DNA of 64,000 nt from Cyclospora cayetanensis (Eukaryota > Apicomplexa > Conoidasida > Eucoccidiorida > Eimeriidae). The stretch is from NCBI RefSeq assembly GCF_002999335.1, contig NW_020312546.1, forward strand, positions 1 to 64,000. The letters run 5' to 3'. Position 1 is the stretch's first letter, and the number at the start of each line of letters is the position of its first letter. The notes beneath the pieces were generated by a model. That model saw only the letters and a list, made by a program, of their open reading frames with translations. It was not told where the DNA came from and searched no databases. Made by a program: the position numbers and the translations under genes. Shown piece after piece: positions 11,771 through 24,230 of the stretch.

Positions 11771-11989
11771 CATGCAGATTCAGGCCGACCAAACAACACA
11801 CCAAGGGCACGCTAGAGCTCCTATGGAGCCTTCAGAGAGACTCTAACTTTAGCTTCGAAACTAGTTTTAAACCAAAATTATGACTTCCAGAAAGCCAACC
11901 AAATGGCTAGCCGCTAAGAGCTAAAAAACGGGAACCCAGTGAAAAGAGACTACTTGAAAGGCAAAGAGGGCTCCCAAGAAAAAAGGCGA

Positions 11990-12215
11990 ACCCCTGCGCT
12001 GGCTCCGGCGCAGTGGAGGGAGCCACCGAAGGTCACGTCGCATTTGAAGACTGATCAAAGGTCACTTTTGCGCTGATAAAATTTAACGCTCTGGTCCTAA
12101 ACTGTCAGCGCTTCTCCACGCTATTTGTAGGCGGCTCCGTGATCACAAGAGGCGGAGCAGAAGTGCGATTTGCCTGTTCATAGTTAGTGCAGTCTCCAGG
12201 CCCCAGATCTGCTGA
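11990..12215. repeat. Inverted repeat partner of bases 1-225
   Basis: Reverse complementing this stretch gives the left-edge sequence with many substitutions and short indels. Shared blocks include the ctccggcgcagtgg block, gaagactgatcaaaggtcac and gtaggcggctc. It lies between gag and protease in both copies, so it is a shared part of the element and not a terminal repeat. Confidence 0.85.
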
Positions 12216-12229
12216 TGGATGGCAGAATG

Positions 12230-12400
12230 CAAGAATTGGCAAGGCCACGACAGCTGAATGCCCAGTTAAATGAGTGCTATCAGAATGGTCCGTGACTTTT
12301 ACGGTGTTCCTGTGAAGCATGACGTAATCCTAGGTGTGCCAGGGGTAACAAAATGGAAGGCGTGCATGGGGAGCACAGCTGCGGGCTATGGAGGTCACTG
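12230..12400 (+). pseudogene. Retroviral-type aspartic protease remnant (C-terminal end)
   Basis: Bases 12321-12338 read DVILGV, the typical end of Ty3/gypsy aspartic proteases (DVILGM-W). It is followed by a lysine-tryptophan segment as in the family. The catalytic D-T/S-G was not found upstream, where stops interrupt the frame. The position between gag and RT supports the call. Confidence 0.5.
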
Positions 12401-12815
12401 TGCCAGGAAACACTAGAAATGAGCACTTTCTAATCGCTGCAACGGTGCTTATTTCATAAAGGAAGAACAGGATAGAGTCAGTACCTCAACAAGGTGAGGA
12501 AGATTCGTCAAGCAGGTGGCTGAGCAGCACAGTAAGTAAGGAGGGTTCTGAGCATGCAGCCCATCTTTTTGGCTCTGCAACTGGTGTATAAATCAAGGAA
12601 TACAATCGAGCACATAGCCGATGCACGTTAGGATTGGGCAAACGTCAAGGAGGAGCTTGCTGGTGTCTTAGCTACTGATGAGCCGCCGGCAGGCTGGCCA
12701 GGTGCTGTTCGTCCAGCGCACAGTATTGAGCCAATCCCTGAGTCGGCTTTACACTGCTCCCGCGACATCAGAAACTGTCGCAGCAAGAAGAGGTGGTTGA
12801 GGGGCAGGTGGATGT

Positions 12816-13230
12816 ATGGTGAAGATGGTCAAAGTGCAGGTATTCACCAGCGCTGTTGGGCGTAAAGCAATGTTAGTGTCGAGAAAGAACAGAAAGTGTG
12901 CATGTGTTGAGCCCCTGAGTCAAATTGCTGTGGAGCAGAAGTCCATGATGCGTCTTAGTAGAGACTTCTTGGCAGGCCGCACGTATCAGTACTCAGCATT
13001 TGACTCCACAGACGCCTTACATATCGCTGCTCGGCTTGGCGACAGGCACGGAGCGATGTTCCACACTCGCACTCGCAAACTCGAGTATACGCGTATGCCG
13101 TTTGGGCTTGCGCTTCAGCTTAATATCAACGTCAAGCTGATCAGGTTTTGTGTGGGCCTATCAAGGAGAGGTAGTTAGCTGCCTACCTGGATGACGTCCT
13201 AATTGTCATGCGAAGCATGCACGATCACGT
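12816..13230 (+). pseudogene. Ty3/gypsy reverse transcriptase remnant
   Basis: The frame at 12816-13178 holds FDSTDALHIAA (degenerate first-aspartate motif) and YTRMPFGLA, the gypsy finger-palm motif. The catalytic YLDDV motif follows at 13183-13197 but in another frame, reached by a frameshift next to a stop at 13176. The region between MPFGL and YLDD is the usual length. This is the clearest domain of the element. Confidence 0.85.
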
Positions 13231-13511
13231 ACAGCAGGTACGGCCTGCGCCTCAATCGCTGCAGGGCAAGCAGCGGCATGCAGAGGCCCGCATGTGCTCG
13301 TCAAGAGAACAATTGTTCGAGATTCCTTGTTTCGGCCGTACAAACTGACCCTGATCCAGCAAATATTCAAACCAAACCACACATGGCTTTCACGCAGCCG
13401 CAAGGACGCTGATTTCTGTGCGCTTGCATCTTTGTAGCAAAATTTTGTTCGTGAGTTTGCTTAGATCGTTGCTGTCTCGAGCGTTTTCGTTAAGAAAACG
13501 AAGTCTAGGGT

Positions 13512-13862
13512 TTGAATGGAGGAAGCGAATATTGCGTCAAGGACGCAAATAGGCCTCTTAGCAGCTCCGCAGGCAATCGTGCTGCCGGTTATGAAGATTA
13601 TTTTCTCCTTGCAACCGATGCCAATGACGTAGCGGTCCATGCTAGGCTCTCCAAACAGGCCATCACTCTTCGAAGAACCCAGGTTGTTGCCTAATTTATC
13701 CATCGCTTCACTGAAAGCTAGTGTCAGTATCCAGTAAAGCAGAGAAAATCTGCAGCCTGGTGATACATTCAAGAATGCCGACACTATCAATATGAACGTC
13801 TTCTATTGTATTGGCCGGTCATCACTCGTTAATGCACCTCACGTATACTTGTCAAGATTTTG
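13512..13862 (+). pseudogene. Ty3/gypsy RNase H remnant
   Basis: The 13512-13694 frame contains YEDYFLLATDANDVAV, the Ty3/gypsy RNase H motif (usually ATDASDVAVG). It is followed by ITLRRTQVVA, matching the 'P-I-A-Y-S-R' area. Around 13800-13862 a shifted frame still shows the LYWP-VIT and final YLSRF landmarks. Several frameshifts and stops. Confidence 0.8.
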
Positions 13863-13869
13863 ATTACCC

Positions 13870-14950
13870 TTGAGTTGTTGGCCGGCTTTTATGCCTGTTG
13901 AAGTACGCCGTAACAGTGGATTGTGTTCAAGACATCACCAAAGTGCGTACCAATGCGCTATCACAACCACCCAGCGATTCAATATTCTGCATGCGCAGCA
14001 GATCACCGATGATTTACGATTCCTTACACGATTGCCTGCGTCGTATGCCTTGTACACACAATACATTCGCTACTGTGCCCAAAGTCTAGAAGCTCAAGGG
14101 GCGGAATCACCATCACGTTGAGGATGACCTGCTGTGATTCGATGAAAAGTGGAGCTCCGTGATTAATACATACTCACTTCGCTTCCTTATGTCTTGATAC
14201 GCAGAGCGCTTGTTCGTGCATCCTTTTATGTCTTTTTGGGCCTTGGTGGGATTCACATTAAGGTGGAGATTTTCTGATGATCACTCTGGTGGCCTGGGGT
14301 GCTCCTCGTAACAGAGGAGTATGCACTGCCATGCAGCGGTTGTCAGCAGCTGATGTCGCAAAGTGCTCCTATTTTTTTTCAAAGCGTGTCGGCTTGTGCG
14401 CGGACTTGGAACTATGTAACTATAGGCCCTATCGGTGAATTACCAGAAAGCAAGGGTCCGCGTAGCATCTACGGCATTGTATAGCAAAACCCCATTTTTA
14501 TGCTTGCTTCAGTTACACTATAAGAAGCTGTTTAATGATTCCCAACGCACGTCCGGAGGCTTTACGGATTCTCCACGATTAGCACCATGATAGGAAACAA
14601 AATATATCTAGTGCGTTCTGGCATGCCCTTATCGCCACCCCACAGGTCATGATATGACCGCAGCAAGCCACCCTGAGGCAAATGACCCAGCAGAGCGCCC
14701 TAACAGTCTTCTTCTGCAGCATATGCACCTCTGTGCTTACACACATCCAACAGCGCGGCTGTAATTTCTTCTTCGTTGTGCTAAGTGAATCTATAATACA
14801 GCAGTCAAGTGGTTCATTCTCTCTGCTTTTGCATTACCGATCCACACTGAGGTAGCGTTCTCCCATCCAAGCCTTGACTTGGTGGCTTACGACCAGCAGT
14901 CACCCTGAGCGGCGCAGAGCTTGAGAGAGAAGTTGGATGGTGCATGTGAA
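13870..14950 (+). pseudogene. Ty3/gypsy integrase remnant
   Basis: The frame at 13870-14121 includes TTQRFNILHAQQITDD, as before the integrase zinc-binding domain. About 14280-14345 shows HSGGLG and, shifted, CSGCQQLM, a decayed HHCC region. Bases 14407-14484 read WNYVTIGPIGELPESKGPRSIYGIV in part, which corresponds to the start of the integrase core (W-x-D-I-x-G-P-L-P-x-S-x-x-G). Core and C-terminal parts to about 14950 are recognisable only in scattered frames. Confidence 0.7.
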
Positions 14951-15120
14951 TGTACGCGCAAGGGTCAACAGAGACAAGCCTGTAGCTATAAAAATTGAGG
15001 GTTGACCGTATTTCGAACCTGAATACTCAAATATTGTGGATCCCCAGGCTTCACGAGGTGCCCCCTGAAAATCAGCCAAATAAGATGTTCTGGGCCAGAG
15101 GGCAACAACCATTCATTATC

Positions 15121-16150
15121 CCCTTACAAAAAAATGCTAGACCTTGCTTTATTAATCTCGTTGAATGCTAAAAGCTCCCACAAAAATATCGATATTTGCT
15201 CTCTTAAATAGCTCTACAGCTTTCTAAATCATTTGCAAACCTTGATGCACGGGTAAGAGACCCATTTAAGAGTGAGGGATTTACAGGAAGTCATGGACGT
15301 GCTCGATTTTAGGACTTTTGAGCGCGAAGAAAATACCTTACAAATGACGTCAATGGGTCTACGCAAACTAACAATGGAGCTAAATTAAGTGAAGGACACG
15401 GTAAAGACGGGTAATTTTGTTGTCTGCTGTCTGTTATGGTCTGCTGAGAACATGTCAGTACGAACAGCGCTTTTTGCATTCGTTGACAATTCTCCTTCGC
15501 CAGCTTATTCTCCGCTAGAGCTGGTAATAGTCATGAATTTGTATCGCTTAAAAAGTTCCTGGATATTCTTAAAATATTCTTTATATCAAAATTTATGCTG
15601 AATCATTCCTAGGTATGCTATCCGTACAACCTTCCTTATGCGTCTTTCGGGCTCTGAAATCGACTTGCTACGGTTATATTGCCATGCAGACTTTGATCAA
15701 TAAGTCGCAGGTCCAGTGCTAAACTACTTTATATTTTGACTCTCCTCGCGCAGTTTACTTAGTATTGTTTTTTCGCAACAGGAGGCTGAACCATCTCAGC
15801 GCTCCGACAACAGAGAGCCCTTGGTCCCTCGTTCGATGTGGTTAGTCTGATTTATGTAGTAAAAGTAGAGAGCTGTAGCTTAGTCAGAAGCACCTTCCTC
15901 CTAACTTTAAGATACATGCACTCGTGTTCCGTACCTATCCGCCGAGACTAACTTTATGCAGGTTGGGAAAAGAGTTCTCGGCCGTACTACCACTCTTTAG
16001 GCGGGAACAAAACTCAAAAGCAATACGGCTAGAAAGGTCACAAGCGCAAATCAAACGGTAAAGAGGAACAGAGCGGGAGGAAGAAACATGAATAAGCCGC
16101 AACGAGCGAAAGACCAAAGCAACATGACGGTGACGGCGGGGATGGCTCAC
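15121..16150. other. No gene recognised
   Basis: A few frames of 60-83 residues occur, none with family features. It may contain the unrecognised 3' LTR of the preceding element. Confidence 0.4.
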
Positions 16151-18520
16151 TGCTGTTGGACACTTGGAAAGTGTGTCAGCCAGCACTCACATAGTTTATG
16201 AAAGCCCTCTGCCCATACAGAGTGCTTGTGCAGGCAGCTGCATTATTGTCATTGTCAGCTAAAAAGGGTGGTGCCTAACTCGGAATATGTTTGGAGAGGC
16301 TGATTGTCCAAACTTCTGTACAACTGGACGATATTCCCTAAAATTAAGAGTCACAGAGCAATCGGAATTTAGTTTAGGCAGGGCTGAGGAATGAGCAAGT
16401 AACGAACACTTATTCCAGCCAGTAAAGTTTGTAAGTGGACGCCGCTGACATCGACCGGGCCAACGAGAAGGCAATTTCATAGAAGCCCCGACCTAATTTC
16501 CATGCAGCAATGCACGATGATCCTATTTCCGCCTACCAAACACTCTCCGAAACATTAATTTTGCTTGGTGTTTGTCGGTTGCTTGAAGGCTTGGAACTTT
16601 TGGAGGTACTACGATTCGTGATAACCGTGCCAGGGTCTGAATTGCAGGCGTGCAGCAGCCGGCCGTAAGCAAAAAGGCGTGGAAAAGGGACTCAGCTTTA
16701 AAGGCATCTTCGTGGATGCTGCTGCGTTGCTTTCAAAAAGTAGATGGACACATTTTTGGTGGGGTAGACTCTGCCAACTGCTCTTAAGAAGTTTGACAGT
16801 GATAATCCGCCTTGAGGCAGATGAACACTTTCGCTAATTCAAAGGCTGGTATATGGCTGGAGCAAACAAGCGTGCGTCCTGGCGAGCACCGACTGTCGTT
16901 GAAGGCCTGGATTTGTGGAGTGAGGCAGAAGCATACGAGCCTGGTGTAGTGCTGCTGCACCTGCTAACTGTGCGGTTAAGCCTTCTACGGACTCATTATA
17001 GAACTGCAGGACTGATGGGAAAACATTAACTTGGAAGCTAGATGAGAGTGACACTTTTGGTGGGCTGCAAGGGTGAGTTTTTGTGACTACACAGTGACCC
17101 GGGCAGGCGGTAGAGGACTGTGATTAGCGATAAGTGTACGTTGAAACATTGTGGATGATCAACAGATTTGAATGACTCACAGTTAATTATAAACATTTTG
17201 AAGCAAAAAACATTAGAGGTGGCTTTTCTCCTCTGTGCAAGGGTCGATTTCATGCTGCAGCCGAACGCGCGGTCCACGAGTGAGCACCTATTTGGGTCGT
17301 TTCCGCCACTGTCAGTCAGAGTGAACTTCGCACTACAATTTCCGTTCTCACTGCAAATGATGGAGTCACCTGTGCTCTTTTGTTATATTGTCTTCGTTTA
17401 CTACAGCCTACATGGATCACACTAAGGCTCTGTGATAATAGGATTCACCACCAAGCTACACACAAAGTGCGCTAAAAAAAATCAGAGCAATCTACGCGTA
17501 TTTCAGCATAATTGGCCACAGTGTGAGTTGCCCTTTCGAGACTACGGACATCAAGTCTTGCATGTGTAAATGGAATAAGGCTTTGAATGTTCTTCAGCAC
17601 ACACCGACTATAGAGGCATTTCCGAACGCAATATTTTGAAGCGCGCGCTCTGGATTTTTGCGGAAGACGAGCCCCCTCATGCCTTACACTGATGAACATG
17701 AAGCGCCTATTCAACTCGGCGACCCTAACAAGTCTCACTGGCTTAACATTCTGAACTCCTTGAACGGCATGTTACAAGCCAATACTCCATTACATTTTCT
17801 TTCTTATCTGTGAACACGCGGGTGGTAGATTGGGAGCTTGCCGCAATTCCAGAATGTCTTCTATAGCGACCAGAGATGTTACGTCACTGCTTCGAGAGAG
17901 GCGTGACACGAACCGACATTATCCCACCGTTTAAGTCCCTATAGAGCGCTCAAAATTTTTGCTTTTAAGGTTTAAGATTTTGAGGACTTGGTATGCTGGA
18001 AGTTTGCATGGGTACAGGTAGGTGCTTTTCGAACTGCACCTTCATCCCTAGAGCGTGACATACCGTCCCGTATATGAGGACTTTGGCCTCCGCAACGTAT
18101 CTTCTGCTATAGCTGCTTACGAGAATGCTATTGTTGAGGGCAAGCATTTGTGTAGAAGCTTATTCTAGCTTCACCCGAGTATGTCTGCATTTACGAGTCT
18201 GCAGGCTACCGATGGAACTAAGGTGAATTCCTAATGGCCAAATTGATCTTTTGCGCCCCCCAAAATATATTTCCCGGTGGTTATCAAACAGGCGTCTCAC
18301 ACATTGTCTCCAGCTGAATTGTCTTCTCGTCAGCCTACGTAAAACACATAAGGAATTCAGCAGCGTTGGAGCAGCATATAGACCAAGTGGGCAGTCGGCG
18401 GATATTACCACCGCACACGGCACCGAAGGCACATTAATAGGCATCAACTCAAGGTTAAGTATCGCTCGCACGGCCATAGCTGGAAAACACAACGAGAACA
18501 AGCCGCGAAACTTATACACC
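16150..18520 (-). mobile_element. Second, strongly decayed Ty3/gypsy-like element (minus strand)
   Basis: Read right to left, 18519-18160 contains CPLGLYAAPTLLNS, resembling the RT motif PFGL-NAP. Frame 18147-17965 reads ALNNSILVSSYS followed by a GMKVQFEK segment, resembling the region from the RT catalytic loop to the thumb with the catalytic aspartates replaced by asparagines. Frame 17738-17472 has SKYCVRKCLYSRCVLKN, reminiscent of the FLG-YRRFI segment between RT and RNase H. Frame 16186-15935 begins MLADTLSKCP, like the VADALSR end of RNase H. Each match is short and in a different frame; the consistent order and strand support the call more than any one match. Confidence 0.45.
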
Positions 18521-21500
18521 AGGAGACAACCCAGAGAATGGCATTGACCCAGCTTTTCTACGGCTGATACCTAGCGTCTGTGTCAACTCCGGGTACCTAA
18601 CAGGCAAAAGCACGCCCACAACGCCTGCAAGCGATCAAAACGTACGATGCTCAACTTTACCGCCAGCAGGCATGGCATCTCTGCCAACGAGCTCTTTTCC
18701 AAACATACTGCCTCCTCCACAGACCTCTCTCCGAAGTAGAGGCCATTCCTAGAATGCCACTTGGTCATACTTTGCAGTGCATGCTGACTTTCTGCAAGAC
18801 GATGAACTGGCAGCGGTATATAATTCAGACTAACTGTGCAGTCGCTTAGTCCTCCAGCGTGATGGACATTCAGTCAAACCTTCCTAAAAGCCCTAAACAC
18901 TCTTGCTCAACAATGAAAGCAACATAGCTCAATAGGATGTAAGGCCTCCAGAGAACAGCCGACTATGCCCAAACAACAGCACCTAGAGACTAGACATTTC
19001 GAATATTGGCTCCCCATGCACCCTTGCGTGCAAGCCAAGTTGAGCATTCAACCAATCCCCCCCCTTGGGCGTAAGTGCCTGTGCAGGAACAAGAATTTAG
19101 CCTTTATCTGCGTATTAGTTACCTGCGCATTCTTGCGGTTTGCCTACAGATAGGATTGCCTTTCTGAAAAGCCGGAGTCTGGCGGAAGAGCAATTAATTT
19201 TAACGGTCTGAAAATACATCCCTTTCCACAACCACTCTGGTCGCCCAAAGTGCATTTTTCACCAAAGAAGTTAAAGATTATTCATCAGCACTAACCTTGC
19301 TTTCGGGGTGCGAGCCCCATACTTCTAAAGTATTAGTACTTGGAGGGCTTCAACCGCTGCGAGGCAAACAGTGGAAGCCACAGAAGTAACGTTGGAGCAA
19401 CACACTGATGCGTTCCTCAGGAACACACGCAGTACGAGCACGAAAGCGATTATACGCTACGGCGAACTATGAGTAGATGCTCCCTGCACCATTAACTGCC
19501 AGAGGCACTTCATCAGGGAGAAAACTGGCCACGCTGGAGTATTGCTAGCAAGCTGTTCCGCAGACATGCCAAATACAAACAGTATACACGATGACAAAGT
19601 GTAGGCTTTAACCGTACTCACTCTTGGAGAGTCGCCTTTGGTTTGATAGTGCGCGCACCTCAGTTCTTACTAAAAGAAAATAGTGAGGCACTTGGTGACT
19701 CCAGTGCCGTACATGAAATTAAGCTATATCATACATGCGGTCCTTGGCTACAGAACTACTTTATACTGAAGTAAGCGGCATGCGACACTGCTCATTGCAT
19801 ATGGCGAGCAAGCACAATCAAATTAGAATGAGACATATCCATCCAGGTCACATGCGGCGGGAACCTCTCTCTACGTCCCCTTACCAAATGTGAAAGTTGG
19901 CATGTCTTCAGCAAGCCAATAAGAAGCCTTTGCTTGTATTGGATTCTGAACCGCCAGCGTTGGCAGTGAGTGAGCCCACACTTTGCCTTTAGAAGTTCAG
20001 GATACCACATAAGTCCAGGCTGCGTTTACCACGTTGACCCCAGGGTAAGATTTCGGGCGCTATTCGGGATTGTAGCTGGCCTTTAAAGGATTGGATCCTG
20101 TTAATAATTCTGTTGTTCAAGTTTCATGTTTCTGCGAAACCTTCACTACTTCATTATGTACCTCTTGGAAAGTCCCTGTCCTCGGCTTTGCATTAGGGAT
20201 TCGAGCTTGCTTTGCTTCGGATTTTCGACGGGAAGGGCTTGACAGATTTGACAATAGCGCAGAATAAATCGCTGAGAGAGTGTCATGTGGCAAATCAAGC
20301 TAGAGTGCTAGACCCACCGCCAAAAAATTCAGTGTTGCATTAGCAAGAATGACGCTTAAATGCATAGCCATGCTCATAAAATTCGTCCAGGTATGTATCC
20401 TTATCATAGCTACCTGCAGAGCGGAACGCCACTAGAACCGACTTCGCTGACAACTGCGAATTGCATTTCTTCGGATGACAGCAGACGAGTGGCTCAACAC
20501 ACAGACCTGATTGCTTAAGCTGACGAGCAGGATTCGACTCATACCTTGGCATTGTTCCGCGTGCCAATCATTCGAATGTGTCTTCAGGGTGCGTTCCATC
20601 TTTTCCTGATACCCTTTGCTCTGCTGTAATATGATCATGTGCTTGGTACACGGCATAGAGGAGAAAGACCATTTTTGAGCTGGCAGAGGTGCACCAGCGC
20701 TCCTTGCTTAAATCATTGATAACGGAAGATCAATGTTTAAGCCCGTGCTGGGTATTCTTGACTCGTCACTGTTGCGTTGGGAACTCTGCTGCCTGTGGCT
20801 AAGGAACTTTTCCAACCCCTCAAGGAGGCACACTGACTGAAAAGTAAAATGGTGCCAACACTGCTACCATCATCTTCCAAATTTGCAGGTATTAGGGCAG
20901 CGTGCATCGCCCTACTATGCATCCGGTAGCTACAACTATAATTGCGCCTCCAGCGCCTCTCCTCTCAGCTGGACCTTGCTCCAAGAACTAGCAGTGCAAG
21001 CACTGGTTCTCCAGTAGACCCATAGTTTAGCACAGTCATCGGACGATAAGGAAGGCTTCTGCTGATGCATGATCTTTAGCTTCTAAACAAAACGTTTGGG
21101 CGATTAGAATGATTGTGCAAGGGGAATTAAGTTTAGCCTGTAAAATTTTTTTCTTTTTCCACCAAACTTCAGCATTTTAGATAGGCAATGTTTATATGTA
21201 GGCAACCCACGAGAACGCGCAAGTAACTACCGCACACATACCCCAAATCCTTGCGTTTGCATTGCCATTTGCACCAAACAGAGGCAGTTATCGGTTGGAA
21301 GGCGCAACCTTTCTTGTACATTTGAGTGCATGCAGACCCAGTCTCCGAGACGTCTGGCCTTTAGGTGGTATTTTTGGGTAATATCGACTATTCTCTCGAA
21401 AACGTAAATCCCATAGAGCTGCGGAGTGTCTTTTCTGATGCATAGGTTGCTCTGCAGGAGTGGGGCAGTCGGTCCAATGAGTGTGAGTGTGTGGCTACCC

Positions 21501-23130
21501 GTATAATTCCTAGCGATGCCTTTAATAAGTGTTTGCATTGTTCTCAAAGCAAAATGCTGAGTGCTTCTTTGTTGAACAAAGTTTGTAGGGTTTCTAGAGG
21601 AACTGGACAGAATGTCCATCAAGCTGGGGGGCCCAGCAATTGTACATTCAGTCGGTATCATAAAAGCTTGCTAAACCATTGTCTTGCAGAAGCTCGTCTC
21701 AGCACTGCAAAGGATGATCCAGTGGCATTTCAGGAGTGGTCCACATGTCATGGCACAGGTCTGTGGAGGTGGTAGTATGGTTGGAGAGGTGCTCGCTGAC
21801 GGATATGCCATGCCTCTTAGCAATGCAGGTGACCATCGTAGGTTTCTGATGGGGCATATAACCGGACTGTAAGCCGGCACTTCATACACCTGAATACCGG
21901 CGGGTGTATGTTTGATCAGCTCCTAATGAGCATTGGAACACGGCGAATACCGATAACTGGACTGCGGGTGGTCGTTAAAGGTGCTCTCGGAGGCTCTCTT
22001 TGGTGAAACACCTCAGGGAATGTGTTGAGTGGCGGCAGTAAGTCAGTTGACTGGCGGGAACAGATAGTCGCTTCGGCTCTTCCCCTTCGGTCTTAGGGTT
22101 TAGCTTAGGCCACCCGCGCAAATATGGCCTACTTTTGACAAACTTCGTAGACTGCACCTCGCAGCGTAAAGAGCTTTGAGCTCCGTTTTTTGCATATACG
22201 ATATATATGGGAACAGAAGAGGCCGGGGATGCTGGAGAGCAACCTCGTGAATCTGCATAGCCATGCGATACCCGCCGCGTGCAGCGCTTACGTCATATCA
22301 GTTAAAGTTCTACTTCACAGTCTCTACTGCTTGCGCGCACTCACTGAGGAAAAAAACCGGACTACCGCCTAGGTGTAAATACCAACAGACAGCCCCGTGT
22401 GAGCGGTTCATTGATCTTTCTTGAGGACAATAGTCAGCAGGAGACTCCTGACACATTTACCGAACGTGCTGGCGCTGACTCAAAAGCCACTTCAGCACTG
22501 GAATTTTTTGACACTAGACTGTCAACTGGAACCCTCTACCGGCGAGGACCAGGTAAAACACCTGGAACAGTTCTCTGACCAATTCAGTGGAGCGTGTGCT
22601 GTTGAATATACATGAGCTGTTCCTAAAGGATGCCTGAGGGGCAGCCCGTTGCTACCCGTGCCAGAAGTCTTTACACACGGTCAGCGGTGCAAATCTGAGA
22701 GAGTGACGAATACACATGCCAATACTACAACGCAGACGACTACATGAAGATTAATGGCTTGATGCCATACTGGTTTTCCTCATAGCGGGAATATCAATGC
22801 CCTACTGTTCATCCAGGAGACCTGCAGATTTAGTGCCTAGTGCGTGAGAAAACTTTTACCTCTTCATGTTGCGGCGCTTAAGAGTGTTGGCAGTCGTACA
22901 TGTTGTCAGGCGGTCGAAGACATGGAGTACGAAGGCGACTGCGAAACTGAACGAGAAGTCTGTAGGTGCTAGAAGAAGCAAGAATATTGTGGGAGGGCAT
23001 GCTCACGCACCTACCTTTTTTGGAGCTTCCATATAAGCAAGTAAGAGGTTTGAAAACCAGGAATTAATTTTTCGATATAAGATAAAATCTACCGGCTAAG
23101 CGGAGCGAGATTGCAAAAGTGCTATGATGG
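18521..23130. other. No gene recognised
   Basis: The region has only short overlapping frames on both strands. The longest (21227-21661 minus, 144 residues) has no recognisable domain. The sequence is likely decayed repeat DNA, but no match to the other copies was noticed. Confidence 0.4.
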
Positions 23131-24230
23131 GTGTGGACAATGCAACGCAATGACTCGGGGGAGATTTGGCTCACGCCAGAAATAGCTCCACCTTGTTGGG
23201 TACTACAGGATGGCAAGAACCAACCAGACTACAAGGAGACTGCAGCTCAGCATTCGAAGCTGGCTGCAACCATGGCAGTCGGCTGCAAGGCCGTAGCTTC
23301 AGCAAAAGGTTGTTTGGACCGCTGGTCCACGGTGAAAGATGTAAACAAAAACTTCTGTCGCAACAAGCTAGACAAGGTGCTTCGAGTGCCACGAGACCGG
23401 ATTTCAATTTCATTAGTGGCCGAATGGTAGCTCGAAAAGGAAAGAAGCCTGTCGATGCTGCTGATAGGCGTCGGGCAGGATGCACAACGTTATCACATCA
23501 ACTGCGATGAAAAACCGCACGTTCTGGTGTAAAGGCGTAGCGCACAAGGCTAAACAGGAGAAACACGACGGCCTGATTGCTTCATCGGTGTGCCAGATAA
23601 GATAAAAACGAAGCTGGAAAACAGGAACAGTACTTGGGGTGCTGTAGAGGAGCCTATGTGCGGAGCAACCGACTCCACCAACAGGGCAGCAGGCGGTGTT
23701 CCAGATGCCGCCCACCTATACAGCATCATCATAGCTCAAAAAACCGACAGGACCAGGTCGTATTGGTCCTAGACCTCAGTAACGCGGAAAGTTATAGAGT
23801 AGGCTACAAGATGACATTACATGCAAGCATCTTAGCTCTCAGACTAGCAATCAGCCACTCGATTGATAAGAGCTGGAGGCTTTAGTGGTCTATGGTCGCC
23901 CGCGGCAAGAAGAGCTGATGAGACCATGGTCCAAAAGCACCCACATGAAGCAAGCTCATTCTCCGGTATACGGCTGCGACGTGCCGCCAGCGAAATTCCC
24001 AGTGGGGTACTTCCAGCAACACCACTTCAGGCAAGACCCTAGGCTCTTCACAGTCGTTGGAGCATTGTGCGGATACACCAAAGATATGCATCATGAAACT
24101 AGAAGAGCAGGTGGATGAAGAGACATCCACAATCAGCAGACATTTTAAAGCCGCCTTAGTGAGGAGGAATTTATGCGAAATAATCCAGAAAGTCCAAATG
24201 TGGAAAAGCAAGAGTAAGCCATGAACAGCT
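23131..24230 (+). mobile_element. Possible non-LTR (LINE-type) reverse transcriptase remnant
   Basis: Overlapping plus-strand frames at 23131-23510, 23590-23885 and 23885-24118 can be read as fragments of one protein. A segment near 23680-23800 (AHLYSIIIAQKTDRTRSY, then VLDLSNAESYRVGYKMTLHA) resembles the LINE RT region, where hydrophobic residues and LDL-x-x-A-F-x-x-V precede a paired-helix segment. A VVYGRPRQEELMR stretch follows. The FADD motif was not found. Many stops and shifts. A chance resemblance is possible. Confidence 0.35.

Larger units (their letters stand above)
10650..15120 (+). mobile_element. Ty3/gypsy LTR retrotransposon, near full length but heavily degenerate
   Basis: Coding remnants occur in the order gag, protease, reverse transcriptase, RNase H, integrase. 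RT before integrase is the Ty3/gypsy order and excludes Ty1/copia. All domains are interrupted by stops and frameshifts, so the copy is dead. Part of its gag-protease interval (11990-12215) is the inverted match of bases 1-225, showing a second, oppositely oriented copy of the same family. A 3' LTR was not located; the sequence after about 15120 shows no coding trace. Together with the minus-strand copy it brackets the ciliary gene pair. Confidence 0.85.

Noticed and set aside
21227..21661. 144-residue minus ORF as a copia-type polyprotein piece
   Set aside because: No GAG-pre-integrase, integrase or RT motif could be found on inspection.
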